A stretch of DNA of 24,368 nt from Salmonirosea sp038204185. Its GTDB lineage: Bacteria > Bacteroidota > Bacteroidia > Cytophagales > Spirosomataceae. This document shows positions 1 through 7,109 of the stretch, one piece after another. The DNA is taken from positions 1 to 24,368 of the forward strand of contig JBBRDE010000045.1 in NCBI GenBank assembly GCA_038204185.1, written 5' to 3'. How positions within the stretch are numbered: the first letter of the stretch is position 1; each line of letters begins with the position of its first letter. The notes under the pieces are model-generated. The model made no database searches. It was not told the origin of the DNA and was given only the letters and a program-made list of their open reading frames with translations. The position numbers and the translations under genes are program-made.

Positions 1-683
1 CGGATGGCGTGGCCCGGGTGATGAACGGCATTGTTGAGTTACCGCTGTCGTTACCCCATTATTTGCTTGAAAGACTCGATTTTGATTTCTTTGAGGTAGG
101 GGTACTCTTGCTGATAATGATTGTACTATATAAACTATTAGAAAGTCGGGATTCCGCCTACCTCAAGCCCGTCTTTCTCAGTTGCCTGCTTTTTTTTACC
201 TATGCCTTGGCTCTGCTTCTGAATGAGTTTACGACATCAAAAACGCTTTTTCATTACGTACCTAAACATACCGTAATGTCGGTAACCAAAGGACAAAAAG
301 CATATATCCTGAGCGATGCAGCGTTCAAAAACGATACGCTGGCTTACAACTTTCACCTGAAAAACTACCTTATCACCCACGGTGTCAGTACCGTCAGCCA
401 CCACAACCTGCCCGACAAAGCTACTATCCAGCCACTGCGCGTGAATTTGGGTTCAAGCCCCGTATATTTTGATGCCAAGGTACCTCCCAATGTGCCTGCC
501 TGGGTCATCCTCCGACAAAAGAAGTTTCCACGTATGGGTACCCTGCCATTTTATTCCCAGGCTCATTTTCTGCTGAGCCCCGAGCTGGGGTTTAAAACCA
601 AAACCCAATGGCTGAAACTCCTGACAGAATCAGGGAACCATGTGACGGATCCGGCAGAGTCGGGGGCGGTAGAGGTACCTTGA
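1..683 (+). CDS. ComEC/Rec2-family competence protein, C-terminal fragment
   Basis: The reading frame is open at the left edge (first complete codon at position 3), so this is the 3' end of a longer gene, about 226 residues. It begins with a stretch resembling the end of the ComEC 'Competence' membrane domain (MNGIVELPLSLP, where the family usually has a similar 'MN/LNGVV..W....P' segment). Two hydrophobic helices follow (around VGVLLLIMIVLYKLL and VFLSCLLFFTYALALLLN), then about 140 soluble residues without metallo-beta-lactamase motifs, as in many Bacteroidota ComEC proteins. ComEC is the inner-membrane channel that passes single-stranded DNA into the cytoplasm during natural transformation. 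The family call is inferred from this short conserved piece and the topology; the rest lies outside the window. It ends with TGA, 65 nt before the regulator gene. Confidence 0.6.
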   Translation, partial: DGVARVMNGIVELPLSLPHYLLERLDFDFFEVGVLLLIMIVLYKLLESRDSAYLKPVFLSCLLFFTYALALLLNEFTTSKTLFHYVPKHTVMSVTKGQKAYILSDAAFKNDTLAYNFHLKNYLITHGVSTVSHHNLPDKATIQPLRVNLGSSPVYFDAKVPPNVPAWVILRQKKFPRMGTLPFYSQAHFLLSPELGFKTKTQWLKLLTESGNHVTDPAESGAVEVP

Positions 684-748
684 AAAATTAGCCAATTTAT
701 TCTTTCCCGACACAAACTTTTTTGTTAACATACGGTTATCATAAGTAT

Positions 749-1387
749 ATGGAACAGATAGAAAAAATCCAAAAAGCGTACAAGGAATACGTGCTGGAAA
801 ATGGTGCACAACCGCCTTCGGTTTATGTTTTTGCAAAAAAACTTAAAATGTCCGAATCGGAATTCTACCAATATTACAATAGCTTCGAGGCCATCGAATC
901 CGATGCCTGGCTCGATTTTCTTCGTCAGGCCCTGACGGCCATTGAATCCGAAGAAGTGTACGCTCAATACTCGGTGCGTGAAAAACTGCTGGCTTTTTAT
1001 TATACCTGGATCGAAATCCTAAAAAAAGAACGCAGCTACGTCGTGTACAGCTATAGGCAGCTAAGGCAACCAGTGGCCCGCTTCGCAGGACCATTGCAAC
1101 CTTTTAAAAATGGCTTCTTCAATTTTGCCACTGAACTCATGCTGGAAGGCCGCGAAAGCCGCGAGGTAGTGACCCGGCCCGTCGTGTCCGACCGCTACGT
1201 AGATGGTTTATGGATGCAATGCCTGTATATTCTCGATTTTTGGGTCAATGATCTGAGCCGTGGCTTTGAAAATACCGACACGGCCATCGAGAAATCGGTG
1301 AATACCTCCTTCGACCTGATGGGTAAATCCGTCGTGGATTCGGTATTGGATCTAGCCAAATTTATGTATCAAAATCGTAAGCCATGA
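749..1387 (+). CDS. TetR-type transcriptional regulator
   Basis: 212 aa if started at the ATG at 749; a TTG at 722 could add nine residues, but these (LTYGYHKY) look like untranslated leader. The first ~50 residues resemble a divergent TetR helix-turn-helix: an amphipathic helix, then PPSVYVFAKKLKMSESEFYQ as the recognition region, and 'YNSFEAIESDAW' where TetR proteins usually have 'F..K..L'. The remainder is helical and would form the ligand/dimer domain. The stop codon overlaps the next start as ATGA (4 nt), so the protein is probably translationally coupled to the downstream ABC1-type kinase and may regulate that operon. The ligand is not predictable. No exact TAnnTTTG promoter was found in the 65-nt upstream gap. 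Confidence 0.75.
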   Translation: MEQIEKIQKAYKEYVLENGAQPPSVYVFAKKLKMSESEFYQYYNSFEAIESDAWLDFLRQALTAIESEEVYAQYSVREKLLAFYYTWIEILKKERSYVVYSYRQLRQPVARFAGPLQPFKNGFFNFATELMLEGRESREVVTRPVVSDRYVDGLWMQCLYILDFWVNDLSRGFENTDTAIEKSVNTSFDLMGKSVVDSVLDLAKFMYQNRKP

Positions 1388-2715
1388 AAGAACAGCAATC
1401 CATACCTACCTCCAAGGTAGCCCGCGCCACGCAGTTTGTGAAAACGGGCGTCAAAATCGGGGGTAATTACCTGAAATACAACGTCAAAAAGATGGTGGAT
1501 CCTTCATTGACGAAAGAACAACTCCACACCGATAACGCCACCGATATTTACGATTCCCTCAGTCAGTTGAAAGGATCGGCATTGAAAGTAGCCCAAATGC
1601 TGAGCATGGATCGCAATGTGTTGCCCCGTGCCTACGTAGATCGCTTCCAGATGTCGCAGTACTCCGCGCCGCCCTTGTCGGGGCCACTGGTCGTCAAGAC
1701 TTTCCGTAGTCAGTTTGGTAAAACACCGGGCGAATTGTTCGATACCTTCGATGTGCAGGCTTTGAATGCAGCATCCATCGGGCAGGTACATCTTGCTACG
1801 AAGGACGGAAAGAAACTGGCTGTCAAGATACAATACCCCGGCGTGGCCAATAGCATCAGTTCGGATTTGAAAATGGTAAAACCGATGGCGGTACGTCTAT
1901 TCGGCTTGAACGAAACGGATATCGAGCGTTACATGGGCGAGGTAGAATCCAAACTTCTGGAAGAAACCGATTATGATTTGGAATTGAAGCGGTCGGTGGA
2001 AATTTCAGAAGCTTGCGCCCATATTCCCGATTTGGTATTTCCGGTCTATTACCCCGAATACTCCGGCAGTCGGATTCTTACCATGGATTGGCTGGGAGGG
2101 AAACACCTGAAAGATTTTCTGCTGACCGATCCTTCCCAGGAAATCCGTGACAAAATCGGCCAGGCTATGTGGGATTTTTATGATTTTCAGGTACACCAGT
2201 TGCGGCAGGTACATGCCGACCCGCATCCTGGCAACTTTCTCATGCGTCCCGACGGCACTATGGGCGTCATTGATTTTGGATGCGTAAAAGTGATCCCCGA
2301 CTTTTTCTACGACAACTACTTTGCGCTCATCAATCCCGATACTGTAGAAAATGAACAGAAAACGCAGGGGATTTTTTACAATCTCGAATTCCTGGTAGCC
2401 GAAGATACCGAGGTGGACAAGAAAATGTTCTCCGACCTATTCAAAAAGATGATTGGGTTATTGGGAAAACCCTTTGCCGTGGATGAGTTTGACTTTGGTG
2501 ACGAAAGCTATTTCGATTCCGTGTATGCTTTTGCCGATGAATTGGCTAAGGTGGAGGAACTCAAAAATTCCAAAGTTGCACGGGGATCGCAACATGGGCT
2601 GTACATCAACCGTACCTACTTTGGTCTATATTCTTTACTGAACGAATTGAAAGCCAAGGTAAAAACGACTAAACCAGAGTGGCTAATCAGTACGAGGAGG
2701 CTTGTGACTCAATAG
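1384..2715 (+). CDS. ABC1/AarF/UbiB-family atypical kinase
   Basis: 443 aa. Family landmarks in order: a KxGQ-like motif reading K68-V-A-Q71 (the usual Gly is Ala), the alanine-rich nucleotide loop AASIGQVH at 129-136 that replaces a normal P-loop, the AVK lysine at K148, the E-rich segment LLEETDYDLE at 191-200, the catalytic-loop motif HADPHPGN at 277-284, and the metal-binding DFG at 297-299. UbiB/ADCK proteins are atypical kinases or ATPases that support quinone lipid metabolism at the membrane. This organism appears to make menaquinone (menD is in the window), so the substrate here is uncertain. No transmembrane helix is evident at the C-terminus, unlike E. coli UbiB. Translated from an ATGA overlap with the TetR-type regulator. 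Confidence 0.9.
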   Translation: MKEQQSIPTSKVARATQFVKTGVKIGGNYLKYNVKKMVDPSLTKEQLHTDNATDIYDSLSQLKGSALKVAQMLSMDRNVLPRAYVDRFQMSQYSAPPLSGPLVVKTFRSQFGKTPGELFDTFDVQALNAASIGQVHLATKDGKKLAVKIQYPGVANSISSDLKMVKPMAVRLFGLNETDIERYMGEVESKLLEETDYDLELKRSVEISEACAHIPDLVFPVYYPEYSGSRILTMDWLGGKHLKDFLLTDPSQEIRDKIGQAMWDFYDFQVHQLRQVHADPHPGNFLMRPDGTMGVIDFGCVKVIPDFFYDNYFALINPDTVENEQKTQGIFYNLEFLVAEDTEVDKKMFSDLFKKMIGLLGKPFAVDEFDFGDESYFDSVYAFADELAKVEELKNSKVARGSQHGLYINRTYFGLYSLLNELKAKVKTTKPEWLISTRRLVTQ

Positions 2716-2735
2716 TTTGGACTTAATAGGTGAGG

Positions 2736-3875
2736 CTAGGTACCCTGATAAATTCGATTTATTTCAGCCTGAATCTTCTCATTCCATTTTTCCTGAGCTG
2801 TAGTATTGAGTCCGTGATTTGATTGCGCATCGTAGCTTTCCTGCTCCCGGTTCATTTCACGGAAAATTTCTAAAAATTCGTACTGGATCTGACTGTCGTA
2901 GTCTTCGATGGTCAGATCCATCGTTTTAAGGCGGTCTTTAAAGCGTTCGGCCATGAGGCGGGTGATGTTGAAGTGGGTCTGCTCATGGGCCAGGGTGTAC
3001 CCATTACGGGCATCAGTGCGGCCCCATGACATACTTTTGACCATAAAAACTTTCAATCCGATGGTAGCCTGAAGGTAACTCCCCGACATTTTGGAATTTC
3101 CCTCGTAGGACAAACTCGAAAAAACAGCTGCCGCGTATCGGCTGCCGGGTCGGTTCGTATTGCCCCGGAAATCATCCCAGGTCAGTTTGCGGCCGGGGTC
3201 GTAAAAAACTGTATCGGCTTTTTCTTCGGTAGTTACACTTTCAAACACCAATTTCACCCCCCGCGCTAATAGCGGGTTTTTGTTTTCGTTTAGCCCCATC
3301 CATTGGTCAAAGTTCCTTATCGATCCATCGAGCAGCCGCCGCAGGGCGGCTTCATGGTCGTAGGTGGTTTCGGGACGGGTGTAGGTACTGGCCGTGGAGT
3401 AGCCCGTTAGGAAAATCTTTTTCCCCGCCCGCGTCCACTGAAAAGTTATTTTCACCTTCATTTCCCCGGAAATTTTGTTAGGGGCAATTCTTCGTTCGCT
3501 CACCAAAACTTCATCCAACTGAATTTCGAGGGGTAGTCCATCGTCATTTCTAACCCGCAACGCCGACGACCAGTGGTCAAAAAGGGCTCGTTCAAGGGAT
3601 TGAGTTAGTTGGAGGGGAACGGCCTTCCCGTACAGCACCACAGTGCCTAAATGGCTTCCTTTCAATTTGCGTTGATCGGCCACATCCAGAATGTAAAAAG
3701 ATTTGGCGTGGGAGAGGGCGATTTTTTCCTTTTTAAAATAAACCTCCGATAAAGTAGGTTGCGCTACACTGGATGGGAGGGCTAACACCCAAAGAAAACA
3801 ACACGCTCTAAAGCCGAGCCAGGTTGCTTTCAAAGTGTTTTTTGGAATGGTCGTGAACCTTTGTCTATTTTGCAT
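2736..3875 (-). CDS. Secreted DUF922-type zinc metalloprotease
   Basis: 379 aa from the ATG whose complement is at 3873-3875. This start is preferred over an in-frame one further upstream at 4064 because it directly precedes a signal peptide: basic N-terminus, hydrophobic core around WLGFRACCFLWVLALP, cleavage probably after SVAQ near residue 39. The C-terminal half carries the DUF922 signature: LTWDDFRG at 231-238, SRYAAAVFSS at 245-254, and the zincin helix HEQTH (HExxH) at 297-301 in GYTLAHEQTHFNI. DUF922 proteins are annotated in Bacteroidota as secreted Zn-dependent peptidases; the substrate is unknown. The N-terminal ~200 residues are not recognised. It is convergent with the ABC1 kinase (20 nt between stops) and divergent from the deaminase (24 nt between starts). 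Confidence 0.75.
   Translation of the reverse strand: MQNRQRFTTIPKNTLKATWLGFRACCFLWVLALPSSVAQPTLSEVYFKKEKIALSHAKSFYILDVADQRKLKGSHLGTVVLYGKAVPLQLTQSLERALFDHWSSALRVRNDDGLPLEIQLDEVLVSERRIAPNKISGEMKVKITFQWTRAGKKIFLTGYSTASTYTRPETTYDHEAALRRLLDGSIRNFDQWMGLNENKNPLLARGVKLVFESVTTEEKADTVFYDPGRKLTWDDFRGNTNRPGSRYAAAVFSSLSYEGNSKMSGSYLQATIGLKVFMVKSMSWGRTDARNGYTLAHEQTHFNITRLMAERFKDRLKTMDLTIEDYDSQIQYEFLEIFREMNREQESYDAQSNHGLNTTAQEKWNEKIQAEINRIYQGT
3841..3872 (+). promoter_or_regulatory. Candidate promoter for the dCMP deaminase gene
   Basis: TTTG at 3841-3844, a 21-nt spacer, then TATTTTG at 3866-3872, which is one base shorter than the Bacteroidota -7 consensus TAnnTTTG. The deaminase ATG follows 28 nt after the box. 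The element lies inside the 5' end of the divergent DUF922 gene, as expected because the gap between the two starts is only 24 nt. Inexact match, so tentative. Confidence 0.3.
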
Positions 3876-3899
3876 TATCTCATCCAGGTAAAAACAAGT

Positions 3900-4388
3900 A
3901 TGTCCATAACGAATCCCAAGCCGAATTTTGATGACATCTACATGGAATTGGCAAAAAATTTGGCCAGACGCTCCCATTGTATCAAGGCGCAGGTAGGTGC
4001 GGTGCTGGTTAAGGATACCCGTATCATCTCGATTGGTTACAACGGTCCCCCGGCTGGGACCCACAATTGCGACGATGAATTTCCGGATACGGGCTGTCCT
4101 CGTGATTCCAAGGGTAGCTGTTCACTGGCGCTGCATGCTGAGCAAAACGCGATTCTGTATGCGGTCAAGAATGGCTCCAACATTGAAGGAGCCACTTTGT
4201 ATGTCACCTTAGCGCCCTGTATAGCCTGCGCGCGGGTGATTTATACAATGAAAATTAATAAGGTTATTTTTCTGGATTCGTACGCAGCCTACAAGGGCAT
4301 CGGCGTCGAAGAAGGAGCAGAATTTCTTAAAACGTTTGGTGTGGAGGTAGAGCAGTACGGTGCGGGTATCGGGGGACTGGTAATGTGA
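3900..4388 (+). CDS. dCMP deaminase (deoxycytidylate deaminase family)
   Basis: 162 aa from the ATG at 3900; a TTG at 3861 in frame would add residues not typical of the family. The zinc site of cytidine/deoxycytidylate deaminases is complete: HAE at 79-81 (His ligand, catalytic Glu) and PCIAC at 106-110 (two Cys ligands). The segment GYNGPPAGTHNCDD (47-59) and the TGCPRDSKGSC stretch are typical of dCMP deaminases of the ComEB type. The enzyme converts dCMP to dUMP in the cytoplasm, supplying thymidylate synthesis. Its family is also named ComEB, but the link to the ComEC fragment 3 kb away is probably coincidental. The DUF922 gene diverges from it; the slyD-type gene converges with it. Confidence 0.93.
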   Translation: MSITNPKPNFDDIYMELAKNLARRSHCIKAQVGAVLVKDTRIISIGYNGPPAGTHNCDDEFPDTGCPRDSKGSCSLALHAEQNAILYAVKNGSNIEGATLYVTLAPCIACARVIYTMKINKVIFLDSYAAYKGIGVEEGAEFLKTFGVEVEQYGAGIGGLVM

Positions 4389-4390
4389 GG

Positions 4391-4459
4391 GTGTATTTGT
4401 TGAACTGAGTGATTGTTCAAAAGGGTAAATCCACCAATTTCACAGTTCAACAAATACAC
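4391..4459. repeat. Perfect 17-bp inverted repeat between convergent genes
   Basis: GTGTATTTGTTGAACTG at 4391-4407 is the exact reverse complement of the arm at 4443-4459, separated by 35 nt. It begins 2 nt after the deaminase stop and ends 7 nt before the slyD-type stop. A second nested pairing, TTGAAC (4400-4405) with GTTCAA (4415-4420), competes with the long stem. The arms are AT-rich and neither side has a T-tract, so this is not a textbook intrinsic terminator. It could act as a bidirectional transcript end or RNA-stabilising hairpin, or be a remnant of a small non-autonomous element. Confidence 0.85.
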
Positions 4460-4466
4460 AATAGTA

Positions 4467-4982
4467 TCAATGCTCCACTTCCCCATCCACTCCGTGCACA
4501 TGGCCGTGTTCCAGCTCGGTTTCGGTGGCTTCGCGGATGGAGAGTACCTTGCCTTCGAAGTGCATGGTTTTGCCAGCCAGCGGATGGTTGAAGTCCATGG
4601 TGACGTTCTCGTCGCCTATCTCCACTAATTGTCCTTGCAGGCTTTCGCCCTCTTCGTTAGTCATGGGTATGATACTGCCCAATGTAAGTAAATCTTCCTG
4701 CTCCACGCCTTCGATGATAAACATGGACTTGGGTAGCTCCACCACAGCTTCGGGGTCGTACTCACCATAACCTTCCTCGGGGTCGATGCTGAAATCGAAC
4801 GCGTCGCCTTCGGCAAGTCCTGCTAACTCCTGCTCGAATTTCTCGGGCAGTCCGCTCATATCGTAAATAAAGTAAAGTGGATCTTCCTCATTGACAATTT
4901 CCACGATCGTTAAATCGTCTTCAGTATCGGGTATGCTCAACGAATAGGTAAGCCCTACTACTTTGTTTTTCTCAATTATCAT
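4467..4982 (-). CDS. slyD: SlyD-type FKBP peptidyl-prolyl cis-trans isomerase
   Basis: 171 aa. The order is typical for SlyD: N-terminal FKBP half (MIIEKNKVVGLTYSL, then a PLYFIYDMSGLPEKFEQELAGL stretch at about 35-57 and DPEEGYGEYDPEAV), an inserted chaperone flap (roughly 75-125), then the returning FKBP strand VTMDFNHPLAGKTMHFEGKV. The conserved DFNHPLAGK signature is intact. The C-terminus holds only four histidines (HGHVHG...H) rather than the long metal-binding tail of E. coli SlyD, so nickel binding would be weaker. It assists protein folding in the cytoplasm. A candidate promoter lies at 5052-5079; the gene converges on the dCMP deaminase across a long inverted repeat. Confidence 0.93.
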   Translation of the reverse strand: MIIEKNKVVGLTYSLSIPDTEDDLTIVEIVNEEDPLYFIYDMSGLPEKFEQELAGLAEGDAFDFSIDPEEGYGEYDPEAVVELPKSMFIIEGVEQEDLLTLGSIIPMTNEEGESLQGQLVEIGDENVTMDFNHPLAGKTMHFEGKVLSIREATETELEHGHVHGVDGEVEH

Positions 4983-5051
4983 GTGCTAGTTTGGATAAAG
5001 ATGTCCAGAAAAATGTTTGTGATGGGGTTCAAATAGGTACCCCATTAGAAA

Positions 5052-5079
5052 CAAAACTACGGTATTTTTGCCATACAAA
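5052..5079 (-). promoter_or_regulatory. Candidate promoter for the slyD-type gene
   Basis: On the minus strand TAGTTTTG (complement of 5052-5059) matches TAnnTTTG exactly, with TTTG (complement of 5076-5079) upstream across a 16-nt spacer, slightly shorter than usual. The slyD-type start is about 70 nt downstream. It interleaves with the divergent promoter at 5063-5070. Confidence 0.45.
5063..5070 (+). promoter_or_regulatory. -7 promoter element for the AcpH-like gene
   Basis: TATTTTTG is an exact match to TAnnTTTG and lies 20 nt before the ATG at 5090. No clear TTG is seen at the -33 distance. It sits 3 bp from the oppositely oriented slyD-type -7 element, so the two polymerases would compete. 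Confidence 0.5.
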
Positions 5080-5089
5080 CCTGACGATC

Positions 5090-5698
5090 ATGAATTTTTT
5101 GGCCCACTTGGCCCTCTCCGGAAACCGCGTAGGAATCATTTTGGGCAACTATACCGGCGATTTTATCAAAGGAAAACTAACACCCGAACGTACTGCCTCG
5201 TGGTCGGATGAATATAAAGTAGGGGTAGAGCTGCATCGTTTTATTGACTCCTTCACTGACTCGCATTCGTCGGTACTGCGTGCCAAACGGATACTCTCAC
5301 AAACTCATCCGAAAGTCGCGGGCGTGGCGCTGGATATTTACTATGATTATTTCCTCGCCAATCATTTTTCGGGTTATTATAAAGTAGACTTAACGGAGTT
5401 TGTCAAAGATTCCTACGCCCTAATTCTACAGAATCGGGCGTTAGTTCCGGAGGCGATGCTACCGATGGCTGAGGCGATGATCCGCCATGACTGGTTGCTT
5501 CATTACAAAACGATTCCGGGTATTGGGCGCTCGTTCCAGGGTTTGGCCAACCGTTTCCCATTTATGGCTGCCATTCGCGGTGCCGAGATGGAGCTTCTTC
5601 GAAACGAGGAGGTTTATGAAGCTTCCTTTTTGGAGTTTTACCCTGGACTGATGGCGGCTTCGCAGGGATTTATCCAAAATGCAGGATTTGAAATATAA
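5090..5698 (+). CDS. acpH: ACP phosphodiesterase-like protein (AcpH/DUF479 family)
   Basis: 202 aa from the ATG at 5090, chosen because AcpH-type proteins begin MNFLAHL, exactly as here, and because a TAnnTTTG box lies just upstream; an earlier in-frame TTG at 4991 is on the far side of that box. Conserved features are GNYTGDFIKG at about 19-28 and LHRFIDSFTDSH at about 46-57, where His and Asp residues would form the HD-like metal site, followed by a YYDYFLANHF segment. Characterised members hydrolyse the 4'-phosphopantetheine arm from acyl carrier protein, affecting fatty-acid synthesis. Physiological role in Bacteroidota is not established. holA follows 56 nt downstream with no terminator. 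Confidence 0.88.
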   Translation: MNFLAHLALSGNRVGIILGNYTGDFIKGKLTPERTASWSDEYKVGVELHRFIDSFTDSHSSVLRAKRILSQTHPKVAGVALDIYYDYFLANHFSGYYKVDLTEFVKDSYALILQNRALVPEAMLPMAEAMIRHDWLLHYKTIPGIGRSFQGLANRFPFMAAIRGAEMELLRNEEVYEASFLEFYPGLMAASQGFIQNAGFEI

Positions 5699-5754
5699 GA
5701 GATCGACTATTTGAATCTCAAATGAGTATCGTTTTTAACCTTTAAACTAAAAAC

Positions 5755-6774
5755 ATGGCCCAAACACCCGAAGCCGTCCTAAAACAAATCCGGGGGAAAG
5801 ACTATAAGCCGGTTTACTTTCTCTACGGAGACGAACCTTACTATATCGACCTGATTGCGGAGGAATTGGAAAAACGCGTTGTAGCCGAATCTGAGAAAGG
5901 CTTCAATCAATTCGTAATTTATGGCAAAGATACCGACATCGCCGGGGCGCTGGGTTACGCAAAAAGGTACCCCTTCATGGCGGAACGCCAACTGGTCCTG
6001 GTTAAAGAAGCGAACAAGCTTTCGGGAATGGATCAGAAAGAACAGCTGGCCCGCCTGGAAGAATATGCCCTGAGTCCCCTGGCTAGTACAGTACTGGTGC
6101 TGTGCTACCACGATAAAGCTGACGAACGGCGGACCCACATCAAAGCCTTTGCCAAACACGGCGCCCTGGTGCACTCCAAGCGGCTTTATGACAATAAATT
6201 ACCCGAATGGGTAACGAATTATTGCCATACCCACGGAGTCAAAATAAGTCCCAAAGCCGTGCAGATGCTGGTTAACAACATTGGCAACGATTTGAAACGC
6301 ATTGTGAGTGAGATCCAGAAAATCCTGATCAATCTGAAAGCGGGCGAGGGTGTGGATGCCGACCTGATCGAACGGTACGTCGGGATTAGTAAGGATTACA
6401 ATGTTTTCGAGTTTCAGAAGGCCCTGCAAAACCGGGACGTCGAAAAGGCCAACCGGATTGCGTGTTACTTTGCCGCCAATCCCAAGGACAATCCCCTGGC
6501 CCCTATTTTGATTATTCTGTTCGGATTTTTCAGCAAGGTACTGCTCACGCACGTCTCGCCCGATCGCTCTGACCATGGCCTGGCTTCATTACTCGGGGTA
6601 AATCCCTTTTTTGTGAAAGACTATATGCTGGCCGCACGGAATTATTCGGTATCCAAGCTGGCCGAGATCATCCATGCGCTCCGGCAGACTGATGCGCAGA
6701 TGAAGGGCGTCGAGGCAGGTAGCATTCAGGATGGAGAATTGTTGAGAGAATTGGTCTTTACAATAATTCATTGA
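5755..6774 (+). CDS. holA: DNA polymerase III subunit delta (HolA)
   Basis: 339 aa, normal length for the family. The N-terminal region PVYFLYGDEPYYIDLIAEEL (19-38) corresponds to the beta-clamp-binding first domain, which is AAA+-like but lacks a functional P-loop. The middle contains the family segment ALSPLASTVLVL and the collar part near GISKDYNVFEFQKAL. HolA is the clamp-loader subunit that opens the sliding clamp during replication. A small inverted repeat, ATTTGA-N3-TCAAAT at 5709-5723, lies in the 56-nt gap upstream. No exact TAnnTTTG was seen there, so co-transcription with the AcpH-like gene is possible. Ends 44 nt from the convergent tRNA gene. Confidence 0.93.
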   Translation: MAQTPEAVLKQIRGKDYKPVYFLYGDEPYYIDLIAEELEKRVVAESEKGFNQFVIYGKDTDIAGALGYAKRYPFMAERQLVLVKEANKLSGMDQKEQLARLEEYALSPLASTVLVLCYHDKADERRTHIKAFAKHGALVHSKRLYDNKLPEWVTNYCHTHGVKISPKAVQMLVNNIGNDLKRIVSEIQKILINLKAGEGVDADLIERYVGISKDYNVFEFQKALQNRDVEKANRIACYFAANPKDNPLAPILIILFGFFSKVLLTHVSPDRSDHGLASLLGVNPFFVKDYMLAARNYSVSKLAEIIHALRQTDAQMKGVEAGSIQDGELLRELVFTIIH

Positions 6775-6790
6775 CCAATGGAAAACGAAA

Positions 6791-6814
6791 AAAGCAAGTC
6801 CAAAGACTTGCTTT
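6791..6814 (-). terminator. Intrinsic terminator of the tRNA gene
   Basis: Perfect 10-bp stem (6791-6800 with 6805-6814) and a 4-nt loop. Read on the minus strand, the stem begins three bases after the tRNA 3' end and is followed by a T-rich run interrupted by single C and G bases, fitting termination of the tRNA transcript. Read on the plus strand it lacks a T-tract, so it is a poorer end for holA. Confidence 0.8.
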
Positions 6815-6817
6815 ACG

Positions 6818-6891
6818 TAGCGGGGAGCAGGATCGAACTGCCGACCTTAGGGTTATGAATCCTACGCTCTAACCATCTGAGCTACCCCGCC
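6818..6891 (-). tRNA. tRNA-Met (anticodon CAT), probably elongator
   Basis: 74 nt folding into a full cloverleaf: acceptor GGCGGGG pairs with CCCCGCT (first pair G-U), D arm GCTC/GAGC with GG in the loop, anticodon loop TTCATAA, variable loop AGGTC, T arm GGCAG/CTGCT with loop TTCGATC, discriminator A. The 3' CCA is not encoded. The anticodon stem has an A31-C39 mismatch next to the loop. The acceptor end lacks the initiator-type 1-72 mismatch and there are no three G-C pairs flanking the loop, so it is not the initiator. A lysidine-modified tRNA-Ile2, which also carries CAT, cannot be fully excluded from sequence alone. Confidence 0.93.
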
Positions 6892-6902
6892 GAATTGAGG
6901 TG

Positions 6903-6933
6903 CAAAGCTAAGCGGAAAAAAAATATACTGCAA
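6903..6933 (-). promoter_or_regulatory. Promoter of the tRNA-Met gene
   Basis: On the minus strand TTG (complement of 6931-6933), a 20-nt spacer, then TAGCTTTG (complement of 6903-6910): an exact match to the Bacteroidota consensus TTG-N17-23-TAnnTTTG. The tRNA 5' end is 12 bases downstream, which fits a short precursor leader. Confidence 0.75.
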
Positions 6934-7109
6934 CAAATTTTGTTTATTTCGCGGTACTGGCCTAAATTACCGAATAAAGGAGGGGTACCATTTACCGACA
7001 ACAGGATACCCACATTTTTTTGAGACTAAAAACTTTACACCCGATTTGGGTGATCGGGCTATTAAGCTCAATTCAGTATTTTTTAATGGTTATAAATCCC
7101 TATCGACCT

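Noticed and set aside
1..2715. Competence locus linking the ComEC fragment and the ComEB-type dCMP deaminase
   Set aside because: They are separated by unrelated genes on both strands; dCMP deaminase has a housekeeping role and the name ComEB reflects an operon in Bacillus only.
4409..4770. Plus-strand open frames antisense to the slyD-type gene
   Set aside because: The minus-strand SlyD protein has intact family motifs; the opposing frames have low-complexity, Ser/Arg-rich translations and no start signals.
7038..7052. Small hairpin CACCC-N5-GGGTG upstream of the START-like gene
   Set aside because: Five base pairs are expected by chance, with no supporting context.
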